A DNA stretch of 64,000 nt. Source: Blautia obeum ATCC 29174 (GTDB lineage Bacteria > Bacillota > Clostridia > Lachnospirales > Lachnospiraceae). Below, piece by piece: positions 41,327 to 50,761 of this stretch. The notes below the pieces were generated by a model. It made no database searches. It saw nothing but the letters and a program-made list of their open reading frames with translations, and was not told where the DNA came from. The DNA is taken from positions 191,501 through 255,500 of the forward strand of contig NZ_CP102265.1 of the NCBI RefSeq assembly GCF_025147765.1, in the 5' to 3' direction. The stretch's first letter is position 1. Every line of letters begins with the position of its first letter. Both the position numbers and the translations under genes were made by a program.

Positions 41327-42868
41327 TTAGCCGATCCCAAAATCAGCGAGAGTCATCTGGGAATAAGATTCATTGGAATGTTGTACTTTCCAGGAATCTT
41401 TTGCATCTACCTGAACCAGCTGTCGGGTGATATAGGCTTCTTCAATGGGAGTACGATACATTTGTCTGCCACCGCAGGTGATAAAATAATGTGCGCGTTT
41501 CAAAACTACGCCCATTCTTTTCAGATTGTCAAAATTCAGACGGCCATATTGTCTGGCATAAGTGATCCGGCTGGCGGATTTTGGCCCGATTCCGGGAACC
41601 CGAAGCAACGTGGCATAAGATGCTTTTTCAACTTCCACTGGAAAGTGTTCCAGATGGTGCAGCGCCCAGTCGCATTTGGGATCCAGCAGTTCATTGAAGT
41701 TGGGCTGAGATTCGGATAACAGTTCATCTGCCTGGAAGCCATAGAAGCGTAGCAGCCAGTCTGCCTGATACAGGCGATGTTCCCGCAGAAGTGGAGGTGG
41801 AGTTCCAATCTGAGGGAGAATGGAGTCATCATTTAACGGAATATATGCCGAATAGAAGACTCGTTTCAGATCAAAGCCCTGGTACAGAGCCTGGCTCGTC
41901 TGTAACAGAGTATAGTCACTTTCGCCAGTGGCACCGATGATCATCTGGGTACTCTGCCCTGCCGGAGCGAAATTCCGTTTCAGATCGGACATGTCAAGAG
42001 GTGCCAGCTGACAGGCATTTTCCCATGTCAGGATATGTTTCGTGAATTTATTTTTATCACGGGAGATAAGATTCGGATCCTCTTTTTTGAGGGGAGGATT
42101 GTTCCCGGGTTTTGCATCGGTATTCTGCATATTGAGTTTTTCTCTGAAGGTTTTTTTGGAATCGTCTGAGAAAATACCATTTCTTAAAAACTGATTTCCC
42201 CGGCTTCGATCCATATATGCAGATTTTCCAGCAGCTATCCGGTGAGAGACAATAGTATTTTGTACTTTTCCCATGGGATTCAGGATATTCTGCATGGTTT
42301 TATTGGGGGCAAGAGAACGCAGAGCTGTTTCTGTCGGAAGTTCCAGATTGACACTGATGCGGTCTGCCAGATATCCGGCCGCGGCAAGCAGCTCGTCAGA
42401 GGCCCCGGGAATTGTTTTTACATGAATGTATCCGTTGAAATGGTACCGGGTACGGAGGAGCAGCAGTGTCTCACACATTTTCTCCATGGTATAGGTCGGA
42501 TTTTTTAAGACACCGGAGCTTAAGAAGAGCCCTTCGATATAGTTCCGTTTGTAAAATTCAACGGTTAGTTCACAGATTTCCTGTGGCGTAAAGGTGGCGC
42601 GGCGTACATCATTGCTGGCACGGTTGATGCAATATTTACAGTCATAGGCACAATGATTTGTCATCAGGATCTTGAGAAGGGAAATACATCTTCCATCAGC
42701 GGCAAAACTGTGACAGATGCCACATGCCTCTGCATTGCCGAGCTCTCCTTTCTTTCCGCGTCGGCTGGAACCGCTTGAAGTACATGCGACATCGTATTTT
42801 GCTGCATCTGCCAGAATCTGTAACTTTTCCTGCGTTGTGTAATTATCATTTGTAATCTCTGTTATCAT
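41327..42868 (-). CDS. Putative DNA modification/repair radical SAM protein (TIGR03916-like)
   Basis: The start is taken at the ATG at 42868 (MITEITNDNY), since the promoter -10 sits inside any longer reading from 42889. The 513-residue protein has the radical SAM motif H-C-A-Y-D-C-K-Y-C (about residues 60-70) and a helix-hairpin-helix near the C-terminus (V-P-G-I-G-P-K-S-A-S-R-I), which suggests DNA contact. A segment at about 225-275 is rich in Lys/Asn/Asp and looks like an inserted loop. It works with the neighbouring TIGR03915 protein. Confidence 0.9.
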   Translation of the reverse strand: MITEITNDNYTTQEKLQILADAAKYDVACTSSGSSRRGKKGELGNAEACGICHSFAADGRCISLLKILMTNHCAYDCKYCINRASNDVRRATFTPQEICELTVEFYKRNYIEGLFLSSGVLKNPTYTMEKMCETLLLLRTRYHFNGYIHVKTIPGASDELLAAAGYLADRISVNLELPTETALRSLAPNKTMQNILNPMGKVQNTIVSHRIAAGKSAYMDRSRGNQFLRNGIFSDDSKKTFREKLNMQNTDAKPGNNPPLKKEDPNLISRDKNKFTKHILTWENACQLAPLDMSDLKRNFAPAGQSTQMIIGATGESDYTLLQTSQALYQGFDLKRVFYSAYIPLNDDSILPQIGTPPPLLREHRLYQADWLLRFYGFQADELLSESQPNFNELLDPKCDWALHHLEHFPVEVEKASYATLLRVPGIGPKSASRITYARQYGRLNFDNLKRMGVVLKRAHYFITCGGRQMYRTPIEEAYITRQLVQVDAKDSWKVQHSNESYSQMTLADFGIG

Positions 42869-42926
42869 ACATCTATTATACAAACACATGTTCTTGAAAT
42901 CAAGAACTTTTTAGAACATTCGTTCG
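42869..42926 (-). promoter_or_regulatory. Promoter with LexA-like box, apparent leaderless start
   Basis: On the reverse strand, TTGATT (42903-42898), a 17-bp spacer and TATAAT (42880-42875) form a promoter. The expected transcription start falls at the ATG at 42868, and no ribosome site is present. The dyad GTTCTTG-AAAT-CAAGAAC lies at 42890-42907 over the -35. AGAACATTCGTTCG at 42913-42926 matches the Gram-positive LexA box GAAC-N4-GTTC. SOS control of this DNA-metabolism pair is plausible (inference). Confidence 0.65.
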
Positions 42927-43105
42927 ACAAAAGCTCCAAAAAGCTACCCATTGCAATGTCAGGGTGAGGAAGATTATAATAAGAAGAAACAGAAACCGGA
43001 AAAGTCGAAAAAATTAGTGTTGCACTCGTAAAAATACAATATATTGATAAAAACTTTCAAAATACAACTACAAATTGTACAAAATTAAAAGCATGCGTTA
43101 ATTAA

Positions 43106-43161
43106 TTGACAAAGGTGCTTTCAATAGTGTACACTAGCGGCGTGAACGAGGGAGAGTTCAC
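43106..43161 (+). promoter_or_regulatory. pflB promoter and leader dyad
   Basis: TTGACA (43106-43111), an 18-bp spacer and TACACT (43130-43135). The perfect dyad GTGAAC-N8-GTTCAC at 43142-43161 lies over the expected start of transcription and could be an operator. The leader to the ATG at 43258 is about 115 nt with no ORF; 42927-43105 shows no feature. Confidence 0.65.
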
Positions 43162-43257
43162 ATGTAACTATAATAAGATTCCGGTCTTATTTTTCTTTTA
43201 GGAGAAAAGTTAGACGGGACATACGCGGAATAAATTCTATTTTAGAGAGGTGCAAAA

Positions 43258-45513
43258 ATGAAAAACTTTTCACAGTGGGAAGGTTTCAAAGGAAACCGTT
43301 GGAAAGAAAAAATCGACGTTCGTAATTTTATTTCAATGAACTACACACCATATGACGGAGATGCTTCCTTCCTGGAAGAACCTACAGAGGCTACAAACAA
43401 ACTGTGGGGAAAACTTCAGGAACTTCAGAAAGAAGAGCGTGCAAAAGGCGGCGTTCTGGATATGGAGACAGAGGTTGTTACATCTCTGACAGCATATGGC
43501 CCGGGATACATCGATGAAGACCTCAAAGATCTTGAAAAAGTTGTTGGTCTGCAGACAGACAAACCGCTGAAACGTGCATTCATGCCATACGGTGGTATCA
43601 AAATGGCAGAGCAGGCATGTGAGACTTACGGATACAAAGTAAGCGACAAGATCAAAGACGTTTTCCATAACTACGAATTTAAAACACACAACCAGGGTGT
43701 ATTTGATATCTACACACCAGAAATGAAAGCAGCCCGTCACAACAAAATCCTGACAGGTCTTCCGGATACTTATGGACGTGGACGTATCGTTGGTGACTAC
43801 AGACGAGTAGCACTGTACGGTATCGACGCTCTGATCGAAGGAAAACAGAAAGACTTTGCAGCTTGCGACCGTCAGGGTATGAGACGTTATGACTTCCAGC
43901 TTCGTGAGGAAATCGCAGATCAGATTCGCGCACTCAAAGGCATGAAAGTTATGGCTGAAGCTTACGGATATGATATTTCACAGCCGGCTAAAGATGCAAG
44001 AGAAGCATTCCAGTGGCTGTACTTCGGATATCTTGCAGCAATCAAGACTCAGAACGGTGCTGCAATGAGTGTTGGACGTATCTCTACATTCCTTGATATC
44101 TATATTGAAAGAGATCTTGAGAACGGAACTCTTACAGAGAAAGAAGCTCAGGAGCTTGTTGACCACATGGTAATGAAATTCCGTATGGTTAAATTTGCAC
44201 GTATTCCTTCTTACAACCAGCTGTTCTCCGGTGACCCGGTATGGGCAACTCTGGAAGTTGCAGGTATGGGACAGGATGGACGTACAATGGTAACAAAGAA
44301 CGACTTCCGTTTCCTGCACACTCTGGAAGACATGGGACCGGCTCCGGAACCGAACCTTACTGTTCTGTATTCTTCAAGACTGCCGGAAAACTTCAAGAAA
44401 TATGCAGCTGACATCTCCGTACTGACAAGCTCTATCCAGTATGAGAACGATGATGTTATGCGTCCGGTATGGGGCGATGACTACAGCATCTGCTGCTGTG
44501 TATCTGCTACTGAGACAGGTAAAGAAATGCAGTTCTTCGGAGCTCGTGCAAACCTTGCAAAATGCCTTCTGTACGCTATCAACGGTGGTGTTGATGAGAA
44601 GACAAAACAGCAGGTAGGACCTCAGTATCAGCCAATTACTTCTGAATACCTTGACTATGACGAAGTAATCGCAAAATATGACAAGATGATGGACTGGCTG
44701 GCTCATCTGTATGTTGGAACACTGAACATGATCCACTACATGCATGACAAATACTACTATGAAGCAGCAGAAATGGCTCTGATCGATACAAAGGTTGACC
44801 GTTCCTTCGCAACTGGTATCGCAGGATTCTCTCACGTAGTAGACTCCCTGTCCGCTATCAAATATGCAAAAGTTAAAGCAATCCGTGACGAAGACGGAAT
44901 CACAACAGATTTCGTAGTAGAAGGTGACTTCCCACGTTATGGTAACGATGATGACAGAGCAGATGAGATCGCAACAACACTGCTTTCTACATTCCTTGAG
45001 AAACTGAAACATATCCATACCTATCGTGATTCAAAACCTACTACTTCTATCCTTACCATCACATCCAACGTTGTTTATGGTAAAGCTACAGGATCCCTTC
45101 CGGATGGAAGAAAAGCAGGCGAGCCGCTGGCACCTGGTGCTAACCCGTCCTACGGCGCAGAGCAGAACGGACTTCTTGCTTCCCTCAACTCTGTTGCAAA
45201 ACTGGACTATGAAGATGCCCTTGACGGAATCTCCAATACTCAGACCATCAACCCGGATGCTCTGGGACATACAGAAGAAGAACGTACAGAGAACCTTGTT
45301 CATGTACTTGACGGATACTTTGACCAGGGTGCTCATCACCTCAACGTTAATGTATTTGGTAAAGAAAAACTGATCGATGCAATGGAACATCCGGAAAAAG
45401 AAGAGTACGCAAACTTCACAATCCGTGTATCCGGATATGCAGTTAAATTCATCGACCTTACAAGAGAGCAGCAGCTGGATGTTATCGCCAGAACCTGCCA
45501 CGACAGAATGTAA
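43258..45513 (+). CDS. pflB: Formate C-acetyltransferase (pyruvate formate-lyase)
   Basis: The 751-residue glycyl-radical enzyme converts pyruvate and CoA to acetyl-CoA and formate. The active-site cysteines lie in S-I-C-C-C-V-S-A-T (about residue 418), followed by M-Q-F-F-G-A-R-A-N-L. The glycyl radical site is R-V-S-G-Y-A-V near the C-terminus. Codon use is strongly biased, as in highly expressed genes. Length is standard. The activase gene begins 2 bases after the stop. Confidence 0.98.
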   Translation: MKNFSQWEGFKGNRWKEKIDVRNFISMNYTPYDGDASFLEEPTEATNKLWGKLQELQKEERAKGGVLDMETEVVTSLTAYGPGYIDEDLKDLEKVVGLQTDKPLKRAFMPYGGIKMAEQACETYGYKVSDKIKDVFHNYEFKTHNQGVFDIYTPEMKAARHNKILTGLPDTYGRGRIVGDYRRVALYGIDALIEGKQKDFAACDRQGMRRYDFQLREEIADQIRALKGMKVMAEAYGYDISQPAKDAREAFQWLYFGYLAAIKTQNGAAMSVGRISTFLDIYIERDLENGTLTEKEAQELVDHMVMKFRMVKFARIPSYNQLFSGDPVWATLEVAGMGQDGRTMVTKNDFRFLHTLEDMGPAPEPNLTVLYSSRLPENFKKYAADISVLTSSIQYENDDVMRPVWGDDYSICCCVSATETGKEMQFFGARANLAKCLLYAINGGVDEKTKQQVGPQYQPITSEYLDYDEVIAKYDKMMDWLAHLYVGTLNMIHYMHDKYYYEAAEMALIDTKVDRSFATGIAGFSHVVDSLSAIKYAKVKAIRDEDGITTDFVVEGDFPRYGNDDDRADEIATTLLSTFLEKLKHIHTYRDSKPTTSILTITSNVVYGKATGSLPDGRKAGEPLAPGANPSYGAEQNGLLASLNSVAKLDYEDALDGISNTQTINPDALGHTEEERTENLVHVLDGYFDQGAHHLNVNVFGKEKLIDAMEHPEKEEYANFTIRVSGYAVKFIDLTREQQLDVIARTCHDRM

Positions 45514-45515
45514 TA

Positions 45516-46253
45516 ATGAGTGAAGAAATCAAAGGATATGTCCATTCTCTGGAAAGCTTCGGATCAGTAGACGGACCGGGCGTCAGATATGTGATATTCC
45601 TGAGTGGATGTGCAATGCGCTGCCAGTTCTGCCATAATCCGGACACCTGGAAAATGGGAGAGGGGCAGCAGTACACCCCGTCTCAGCTTCTGAAACAGGC
45701 TCTTCGCTATAAGAATTACTGGGGTAACAAAGGTGGAATCACTGTGAGCGGAGGAGAACCGCTTCTCCAGATTGATTTCCTGACAGAACTTTTCCGTCAG
45801 GCAAAGGCAGCAGGAGTTCATACAACTCTTGATACCAGCGCCAATCCTTACACAGAAAAAGAACCTTTTTATTCCAAATGGCTGGAGCTTATGAAGTATA
45901 CTGATCTTGTCCTTCTCGATATCAAACAGATTGACGAAGAAGAACACATCAAGCTTACAGGACAGTCCAATAAGAATATCCTGGCAATGGCACGGAAATT
46001 GTCAGATATGGGAAAACCAATGTGGATCCGTCACGTACTTGTTCCCGGAGGCAGCGATAAAGATGAGTATCTCCACAGGCTTGCTGATTTTATCCATACT
46101 TTAAAAACAGTGGAGAGAGTCGAAGTGCTTCCGTACCATACACTCGGTGTATTTAAGTGGGAACAGCTGGGAATTCCTTATCCGCTGGAAGGCGTCAGAC
46201 CGCCATCCGAAGAACGGATCAATAACGCCAGAGAAATTCTGGGAGCGATATAA
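45516..46253 (+). CDS. pflA: Pyruvate formate-lyase activating enzyme
   Basis: The 245-residue radical SAM enzyme has the motif G-C-A-M-R-C-Q-F-C-H-N-P (CX3CX2C, about residues 30-38), G-G-I-T-V-S-G-G-E-P and E-V-L-P-Y-H-T-L-G. It installs the glycyl radical on PflB. It follows pflB directly and is closed by a terminator at 46275. Confidence 0.97.
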   Translation: MSEEIKGYVHSLESFGSVDGPGVRYVIFLSGCAMRCQFCHNPDTWKMGEGQQYTPSQLLKQALRYKNYWGNKGGITVSGGEPLLQIDFLTELFRQAKAAGVHTTLDTSANPYTEKEPFYSKWLELMKYTDLVLLDIKQIDEEEHIKLTGQSNKNILAMARKLSDMGKPMWIRHVLVPGGSDKDEYLHRLADFIHTLKTVERVEVLPYHTLGVFKWEQLGIPYPLEGVRPPSEERINNAREILGAI

Positions 46254-46274
46254 ACCGGTCAGAAGACTGGAAAT

Positions 46275-46316
46275 AAAAAAGATCTCAATGCCAGTGATGG
46301 CAGGGGGATCTTTTTT
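46275..46316 (+). terminator. Terminator after pflA
   Basis: The outer stem AAAAAAGATC/GATCTTTTTT encloses an inner TGCCA-GTGA-TGGCA stem. Confidence 0.85.
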
Positions 46317-46454
46317 ATGAATATAGTGGTCGGAAATGCTTTTTCTACTTGACAATCCATGCAGTTCATCATACTCTTTTGTAAGATGTTTTGTTATGTA
46401 AATTCATAAGTTACAAAGGTCAAGGGAAAATACACAGGAAGGGAAAAGATACAG

Positions 46455-47546
46455 ATGAAAAACTGGGACAATGTAGTTTTGGTGCCGGAATTCGATGAGC
46501 AGGGTGTTGCCTGCTATCGTCTGGAAGGCGGAGATTATGAAAATGAGTATTATGTGATTTCTGAGGCAGAATCAAGAAAGCTTCTGAATACACCTGAAAT
46601 CGTCGGTTATGAAGTTTATAACTGTCTGGTTTCCTCAACTTCTCAGATGCTTTATTATCTGAAGGAACAGAAGAAGGTTACAACTGCAAATATTCTTTCT
46701 ATTCTTAGAGGCGCGCTGAACTATCCTCTGGAAGAGGCATGCTACAGAGAGCATATCCGTGTTCATGATATCAGCTTTCTTTCCAGTGAGCGTGTATTTG
46801 AAAAAGAAGAGATCGCAGGTCTGGAGATCAAATACAGCAAGCTTACTATGGTGCCGGACAGCACACTGATGATCGGTGACATCATTGCAAGTGGAGAGAC
46901 TCTGATCCACTGTCTTCGCTATGTGACTGATTTTTACAGAGATCATGGCGCAAGACTCCGTAATATCATTATTTTTACAATCGGCGGAACCAAGGGAATC
47001 GATATCCTTGAGAAGCTTACTGCAGAGATCCGTGAATTCTGGCCGGAGTTCGAAGGCTTTATTACTGTTTATTATGAAGGAATCTTCAGTACCTATCAGG
47101 ACAAGGGTGTTTCCGGGATCAACCTTCCGGACGTGGATTTCTACTGGAAGGGTGGTATTGTTGCGCCTGAATTCAGAAGAGAAACACTTTCCATGTGCAG
47201 TCCTCTTTTTGAAAAATGTATCATCTATGATGGCGGTGCAAGACGTTATGAGATCCATGAGCATGTAGAAGAGGTTCTGGAATTTTGGGAAGGAATCAAA
47301 GAAAGAGCTGACAAGATCGATTTCAAAGAGCTTCTGGATGAGAAACTTGGTTATCCTACTCCGATCAGCTATGAAGACTGGATCAAGGCAAACCACTATC
47401 AGAAGGTTCGCCCGGCAGATGCAAAATGGCTGTATCGTCAGGAACTTGGATACATCGAAAGTATGAAAGATATCACATTAAAAGAACTCGCAGAGCAACG
47501 TATCGGTGAATTTACGGGCGCACTGCGAAAATATATTTTAGATTAA
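46455..47546 (+). CDS. Phosphoribosyltransferase-like protein
   Basis: The 363-residue protein contains S-T-L-M-I-G-D-I-I-A-S-G-E-T-L (about residues 135-150), which resembles the PRPP-binding loop of type I phosphoribosyltransferases. I-L-R-G-A-L-N-Y-P-L lies upstream, at the position of the family's flexible-loop region. The rest is not familiar. It has a promoter-like TTGACA at 46349 and lies 19 bp before an NCS1 permease gene, so a role in nucleobase salvage is likely (inference). Confidence 0.6.
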   Translation: MKNWDNVVLVPEFDEQGVACYRLEGGDYENEYYVISEAESRKLLNTPEIVGYEVYNCLVSSTSQMLYYLKEQKKVTTANILSILRGALNYPLEEACYREHIRVHDISFLSSERVFEKEEIAGLEIKYSKLTMVPDSTLMIGDIIASGETLIHCLRYVTDFYRDHGARLRNIIIFTIGGTKGIDILEKLTAEIREFWPEFEGFITVYYEGIFSTYQDKGVSGINLPDVDFYWKGGIVAPEFRRETLSMCSPLFEKCIIYDGGARRYEIHEHVEEVLEFWEGIKERADKIDFKELLDEKLGYPTPISYEDWIKANHYQKVRPADAKWLYRQELGYIESMKDITLKELAEQRIGEFTGALRKYILD

Positions 47547-47565
47547 GGAAAAACGGGGAGAACAA

Positions 47566-48834
47566 ATGAGTGAAAAAATGACAACAGCAAACAGCGCAGA
47601 GCAGGGAAAGGTGGATATTGACTTTGCAGAGTGCGCGGTTCCGAAGTGGAGCAGACGCCGATTTGTGACAATGTTTATGATCATGCTTGGATTTACTTTC
47701 TTTTCTGCAAGTATGTGGGTAGGCCAGGAAATGGCAGCAGGACTGGACTTCTGGGGATTTATCAAAGCCCTCCTTCTGGGTGGTGCGATCCTTGGTATTT
47801 ACACAGGTCTGCTTGGTTATGTAGGTGCAGAGACAGGCTTAAGCCTTGACCTGCTTTCCAAGAGAGCGTTTGGAGAAAAAGGTTCTTATATTTCTTCTGC
47901 GCTGACAAGTTTTACACAGATCGGATGGTTTGGCGTAGGTATTGCAATGTTTGCAATTCCGGTAGCACGTGAACTTTTTGGCGGAAGCACTGCGGTAGAA
48001 TGGGTGCTGATCCTGATCGCAGGAGCATGTATGACTGCATCTGCATATTTTGGAATTAAGTCTCTTACCGTGATCAGTTATATTGCCGTACCGCTTGTTG
48101 CAATTCTTGGAACAGTGGCAATGATCATGGCAGTTAAGCAGGGAGATGGAACGATCGTTGATCAGTTTGCTAAATCCAGCGGCTCTCTGAGTGTCATCGG
48201 CGGTGCAGGACTTGCAATTGGTTCTTTTGTATCAGGAGGAACTGCAACACCGAACTTCACACGATTTGCAAAAAATGGTAAACAGGGAACGATCGCAACA
48301 GTAGTTGCCTTCTTTATCGGAAACTCCCTGATGTTCTTCTTCGGAGCAATTTCTTATATTTTTGTTGGCGGAAATGATATTTTTGAAGTAATGATTCGTC
48401 TGAATTTGTTCTATCTTGCAATCCTGGTTTTGGGATTAAATATCTGGACAACAAATGACAATGCTCTGTATACAGCAGGACTTGGTCTTGCAAACATTTT
48501 CAATAAGAGAAAGAAACCGATGGTTCTGATCTCCGGTGTTATCGGAACACTGCTTTCTGTATGGCTATACTACAATTTCTGCGGATGGCTGAACATCCTG
48601 AACTGTACACTGCCGCCGGTTGGTATCATCCTGGTAATCTCTTATTTCATGAACAAAAAGGCTTACGATACAGATACCATTAAGATTGTAACAGTCAACT
48701 GGTTTGCAGTTGCCGGAGTTATTCTTGGTGCGATCGTGGCAAACGTAGTGACATGGGGAATTGCATCCATCAATGGTATGGTTGTTGCAGCTCTGTGCTA
48801 TGTGGTCGGAGAAATGGTTAATAAAAATAAATAA
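47566..48834 (+). CDS. NCS1-family nucleobase permease (cytosine permease-like)
   Basis: The 422-residue membrane protein has about 12 helices. S-R-R-R-F-V-T-M-F lies before helix 1, and patterns such as G-A-E-T-G-L-S and F-T-Q-I-G-W-F-G-V-G match the cytosine/purine permease (CodB-like) group. It imports a nucleobase with a cation. The substrate is not certain, but the PRTase-like neighbour points to salvage. Terminator after it. Confidence 0.88.
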   Translation: MSEKMTTANSAEQGKVDIDFAECAVPKWSRRRFVTMFMIMLGFTFFSASMWVGQEMAAGLDFWGFIKALLLGGAILGIYTGLLGYVGAETGLSLDLLSKRAFGEKGSYISSALTSFTQIGWFGVGIAMFAIPVARELFGGSTAVEWVLILIAGACMTASAYFGIKSLTVISYIAVPLVAILGTVAMIMAVKQGDGTIVDQFAKSSGSLSVIGGAGLAIGSFVSGGTATPNFTRFAKNGKQGTIATVVAFFIGNSLMFFFGAISYIFVGGNDIFEVMIRLNLFYLAILVLGLNIWTTNDNALYTAGLGLANIFNKRKKPMVLISGVIGTLLSVWLYYNFCGWLNILNCTLPPVGIILVISYFMNKKAYDTDTIKIVTVNWFAVAGVILGAIVANVVTWGIASINGMVVAALCYVVGEMVNKNK

Positions 48835-48854
48835 TAATTAAAATATAATGACAG

Positions 48855-48892
48855 AAAAAGATTACCGAAATTGTAAAAGGTAATCTTTTTTT
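48855..48892 (+). terminator. Terminator after the permease
   Basis: AAAAAGATTACC and GGTAATCTTTTT stem around 12 bases, followed by Ts. Confidence 0.85.
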
Positions 48893-48956
48893 GTTGGAAA
48901 ATATATAGTACAATAAACAGATAGATGTTCGACTTGAATTGAAACGGAGAGCTCAA

Positions 48957-49895
48957 ATGGCAAAAAAAAGAAGAAAACCGAAGATGGAGTTCCGATATTA
49001 CCAGATGTCAGCGGGAAGTCCGATCCTGGCACTTCTTGGACAGAAGTGGGTCCAGAATTACGGGAATGATGTGGATTATCTTCATTTTCATAATTATCTT
49101 GAGATTGGATACTGCTATGGTGGTGACGGATTTATGGTGCTGGGTGAAGAGGAAAAGCGCTTCTATGGAGGTATCGTTACAGTGATTCCGCCGAACTATC
49201 CACACACAACAAACAGCGATATCGGGACGGTCAGTAAATGGGAATACCTTTTCATAGATGTAGAAGGTTTTATGAAAAAATTCCTGGATAATCCGGTTAA
49301 GGCAGAAAAGGTGATTCAGCGAATCTATTCCAGGGCTTTGTTTTTTGAAGAGAAGGAGAATTTGTCTATCTCGAAAAAAATCCACAAGATTCTGGATATC
49401 ATGAGAGATGGTGAAGAATTTTTTCTGGAGGAAGCAAAGGGAGTGCTTGCGGCACTTCTGGTAGAAATTGCCCGGTTAAACAGAGATTCAGGAGAGGATA
49501 AGGTTGCGGAAAATGCCGGTAAGCTTACCAATATGATCACCAGTGTGCTGGATTATGTATCATATCACTACATGGAGGATATCAAAGTAGAGGATCTGGC
49601 GAATATCTGTCATATCAGTGAGACACATTTCCGGAGAGTTTTTACTTCCTACATGAAGATGAGCCCATTGGAATATATTAATACCGTACGTGTCTACACG
49701 GCATGTGAACTTCTGGAGACCACAGATGCCCCGGTTGCGGATGTTGCTCACAAATGTGGGTTTACGACAAATTCGACATTCAACAGAAACTTTAAACAGC
49801 TGATGGGAGTCACTCCTCTCGAATGGCGGAAACGTCCGGAAAGCTATGAACAGCAGCTTCTGCGATTTGATATTCATTCAGAAAAAGGATGGTAG
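48957..49895 (+). CDS. AraC-family regulator with cupin-like sensor
   Basis: The start is the ATG at 48957, behind CGGAGAG. The 312-residue protein has an N-terminal cupin-like domain (residues about 20-110, with Y-L-H-F-H-N-Y-L-E-I-G-Y-C and P-P-N-Y-P-H) and two C-terminal AraC helix-turn-helices (about 205-300, with L-A-N-I-C-H-I-S-E-T-H-F-R-R-V-F and C-G-F-T-T-N-S-T-F-N-R-N-F-K). Its genomic place just before the sugar transporter and galactosidases suggests it activates them in response to a galactoside. Confidence 0.92.
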   Translation: MAKKRRKPKMEFRYYQMSAGSPILALLGQKWVQNYGNDVDYLHFHNYLEIGYCYGGDGFMVLGEEEKRFYGGIVTVIPPNYPHTTNSDIGTVSKWEYLFIDVEGFMKKFLDNPVKAEKVIQRIYSRALFFEEKENLSISKKIHKILDIMRDGEEFFLEEAKGVLAALLVEIARLNRDSGEDKVAENAGKLTNMITSVLDYVSYHYMEDIKVEDLANICHISETHFRRVFTSYMKMSPLEYINTVRVYTACELLETTDAPVADVAHKCGFTTNSTFNRNFKQLMGVTPLEWRKRPESYEQQLLRFDIHSEKGW

Positions 49896-49918
49896 AAAAA
49901 CAGAAAGGAATCATTTAT

Positions 49919-50431
49919 ATGTACGACTATAAGATTGTGGAGCAGATCTCCCGAAAGAAAAAAAGCATGTCCGGAGTTCTCCGGAAAGTAATGGTTTTGT
50001 TTGCAGTGATCTTTGTGATCCTGGGAATTACAATATCCCAGTCCTTTATGCTGGCAGGATTTCTTCTTGCAGCGCTTTATTTTGTGTTTGATATTTTCAG
50101 CCAGAAGGATTATGAGTATACCCTGGAAAATGATCAGCTCAGCATTGATGTGATCTATGGCAAAAAGTATCGTAAGACTGCCCATGTACTGGAGCTGAAG
50201 GAGCTGGAAGTCGTTGCGCCGCACTGGCACGAAAGTGTTGCTAAATATAAAAAAAACGGTGGTACGGAGCAGCTGAAAAAATATGATTATACCTCTTATG
50301 ATGACAATACTCCGTATTACACGATGATCATCAAAGAAGATGGACGAAAGATCAAATTGCTTCTCGATCTCACAGAGGAGATGCTGCACACAATAAAGAC
50401 ACAGCATCCGGAAAAAGTCTATTTTGCATAA
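49919..50431 (+). CDS. Small membrane protein (DUF6106-like)
   Basis: ATG at 49919 lies 8 bases after AAAGGAA. The 170-residue protein has two adjacent helices (about residues 20-62) followed by a soluble domain with Y-E-Y-T-L-E-N-D-Q-L-S-I-D-V-I and P-Y-Y-T-M-I-I-K-E-D-G. This pattern fits a small uncharacterised Lachnospiraceae family. It has no clear link to the sugar genes. Terminator at 50498. Confidence 0.75.
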   Translation: MYDYKIVEQISRKKKSMSGVLRKVMVLFAVIFVILGITISQSFMLAGFLLAALYFVFDIFSQKDYEYTLENDQLSIDVIYGKKYRKTAHVLELKELEVVAPHWHESVAKYKKNGGTEQLKKYDYTSYDDNTPYYTMIIKEDGRKIKLLLDLTEEMLHTIKTQHPEKVYFA

Positions 50432-50497
50432 AAACAGCAAAATTCTGTGAAATATGTACAAAAAATGAATAGAAAATTTATGAAATAAGAACAAACA

Positions 50498-50551
50498 CCT
50501 CTCTTGAAGATAAGAAAAATATACATTCTGTCAAAAAGAGAGGATTTTTTT
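50498..50551 (+). terminator. Terminator before the sugar-transporter promoter
   Basis: CCTCTCTT and AAGAGAGG form an 8-bp stem with a long loop, followed by a run of seven Ts. Confidence 0.55.
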
Positions 50552-50652
50552 CATCAAAATAATACGACAAAAATCGTGAGAATGCGAAAAACGAACAAAA
50601 AATACAATTTTATGTACGTGTAATAGTGTAAAATATATAAAATGGTCGAAAA

Positions 50653-50706
50653 TGCATATTATATGTGCGGTTATGCAAACTATATCAAAAAACGGGATGC
50701 TATAAT
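50653..50706 (+). promoter_or_regulatory. Activator-type promoter of the galactoside operon
   Basis: A good -10 TATAAT lies at 50701-50706 without a recognisable -35. The dyad TGCATA-N13-TATGCA (50653-50677) sits just upstream of the expected -35, a position typical for an AraC-type activator. The gene at 48957 is the nearest candidate (inference). No ORF lies in 50432-50761. Confidence 0.5.
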
Positions 50707-50761
50707 TGGTTCATAAGCAATTCGGAAAAGAGAATACGCTTAATAAAAGGAGGACACATTC

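Noticed and set aside
43978..45018. Long reverse frames inside pflB
   Set aside because: They are shadows caused by the biased codons of a highly expressed gene; no start signals.
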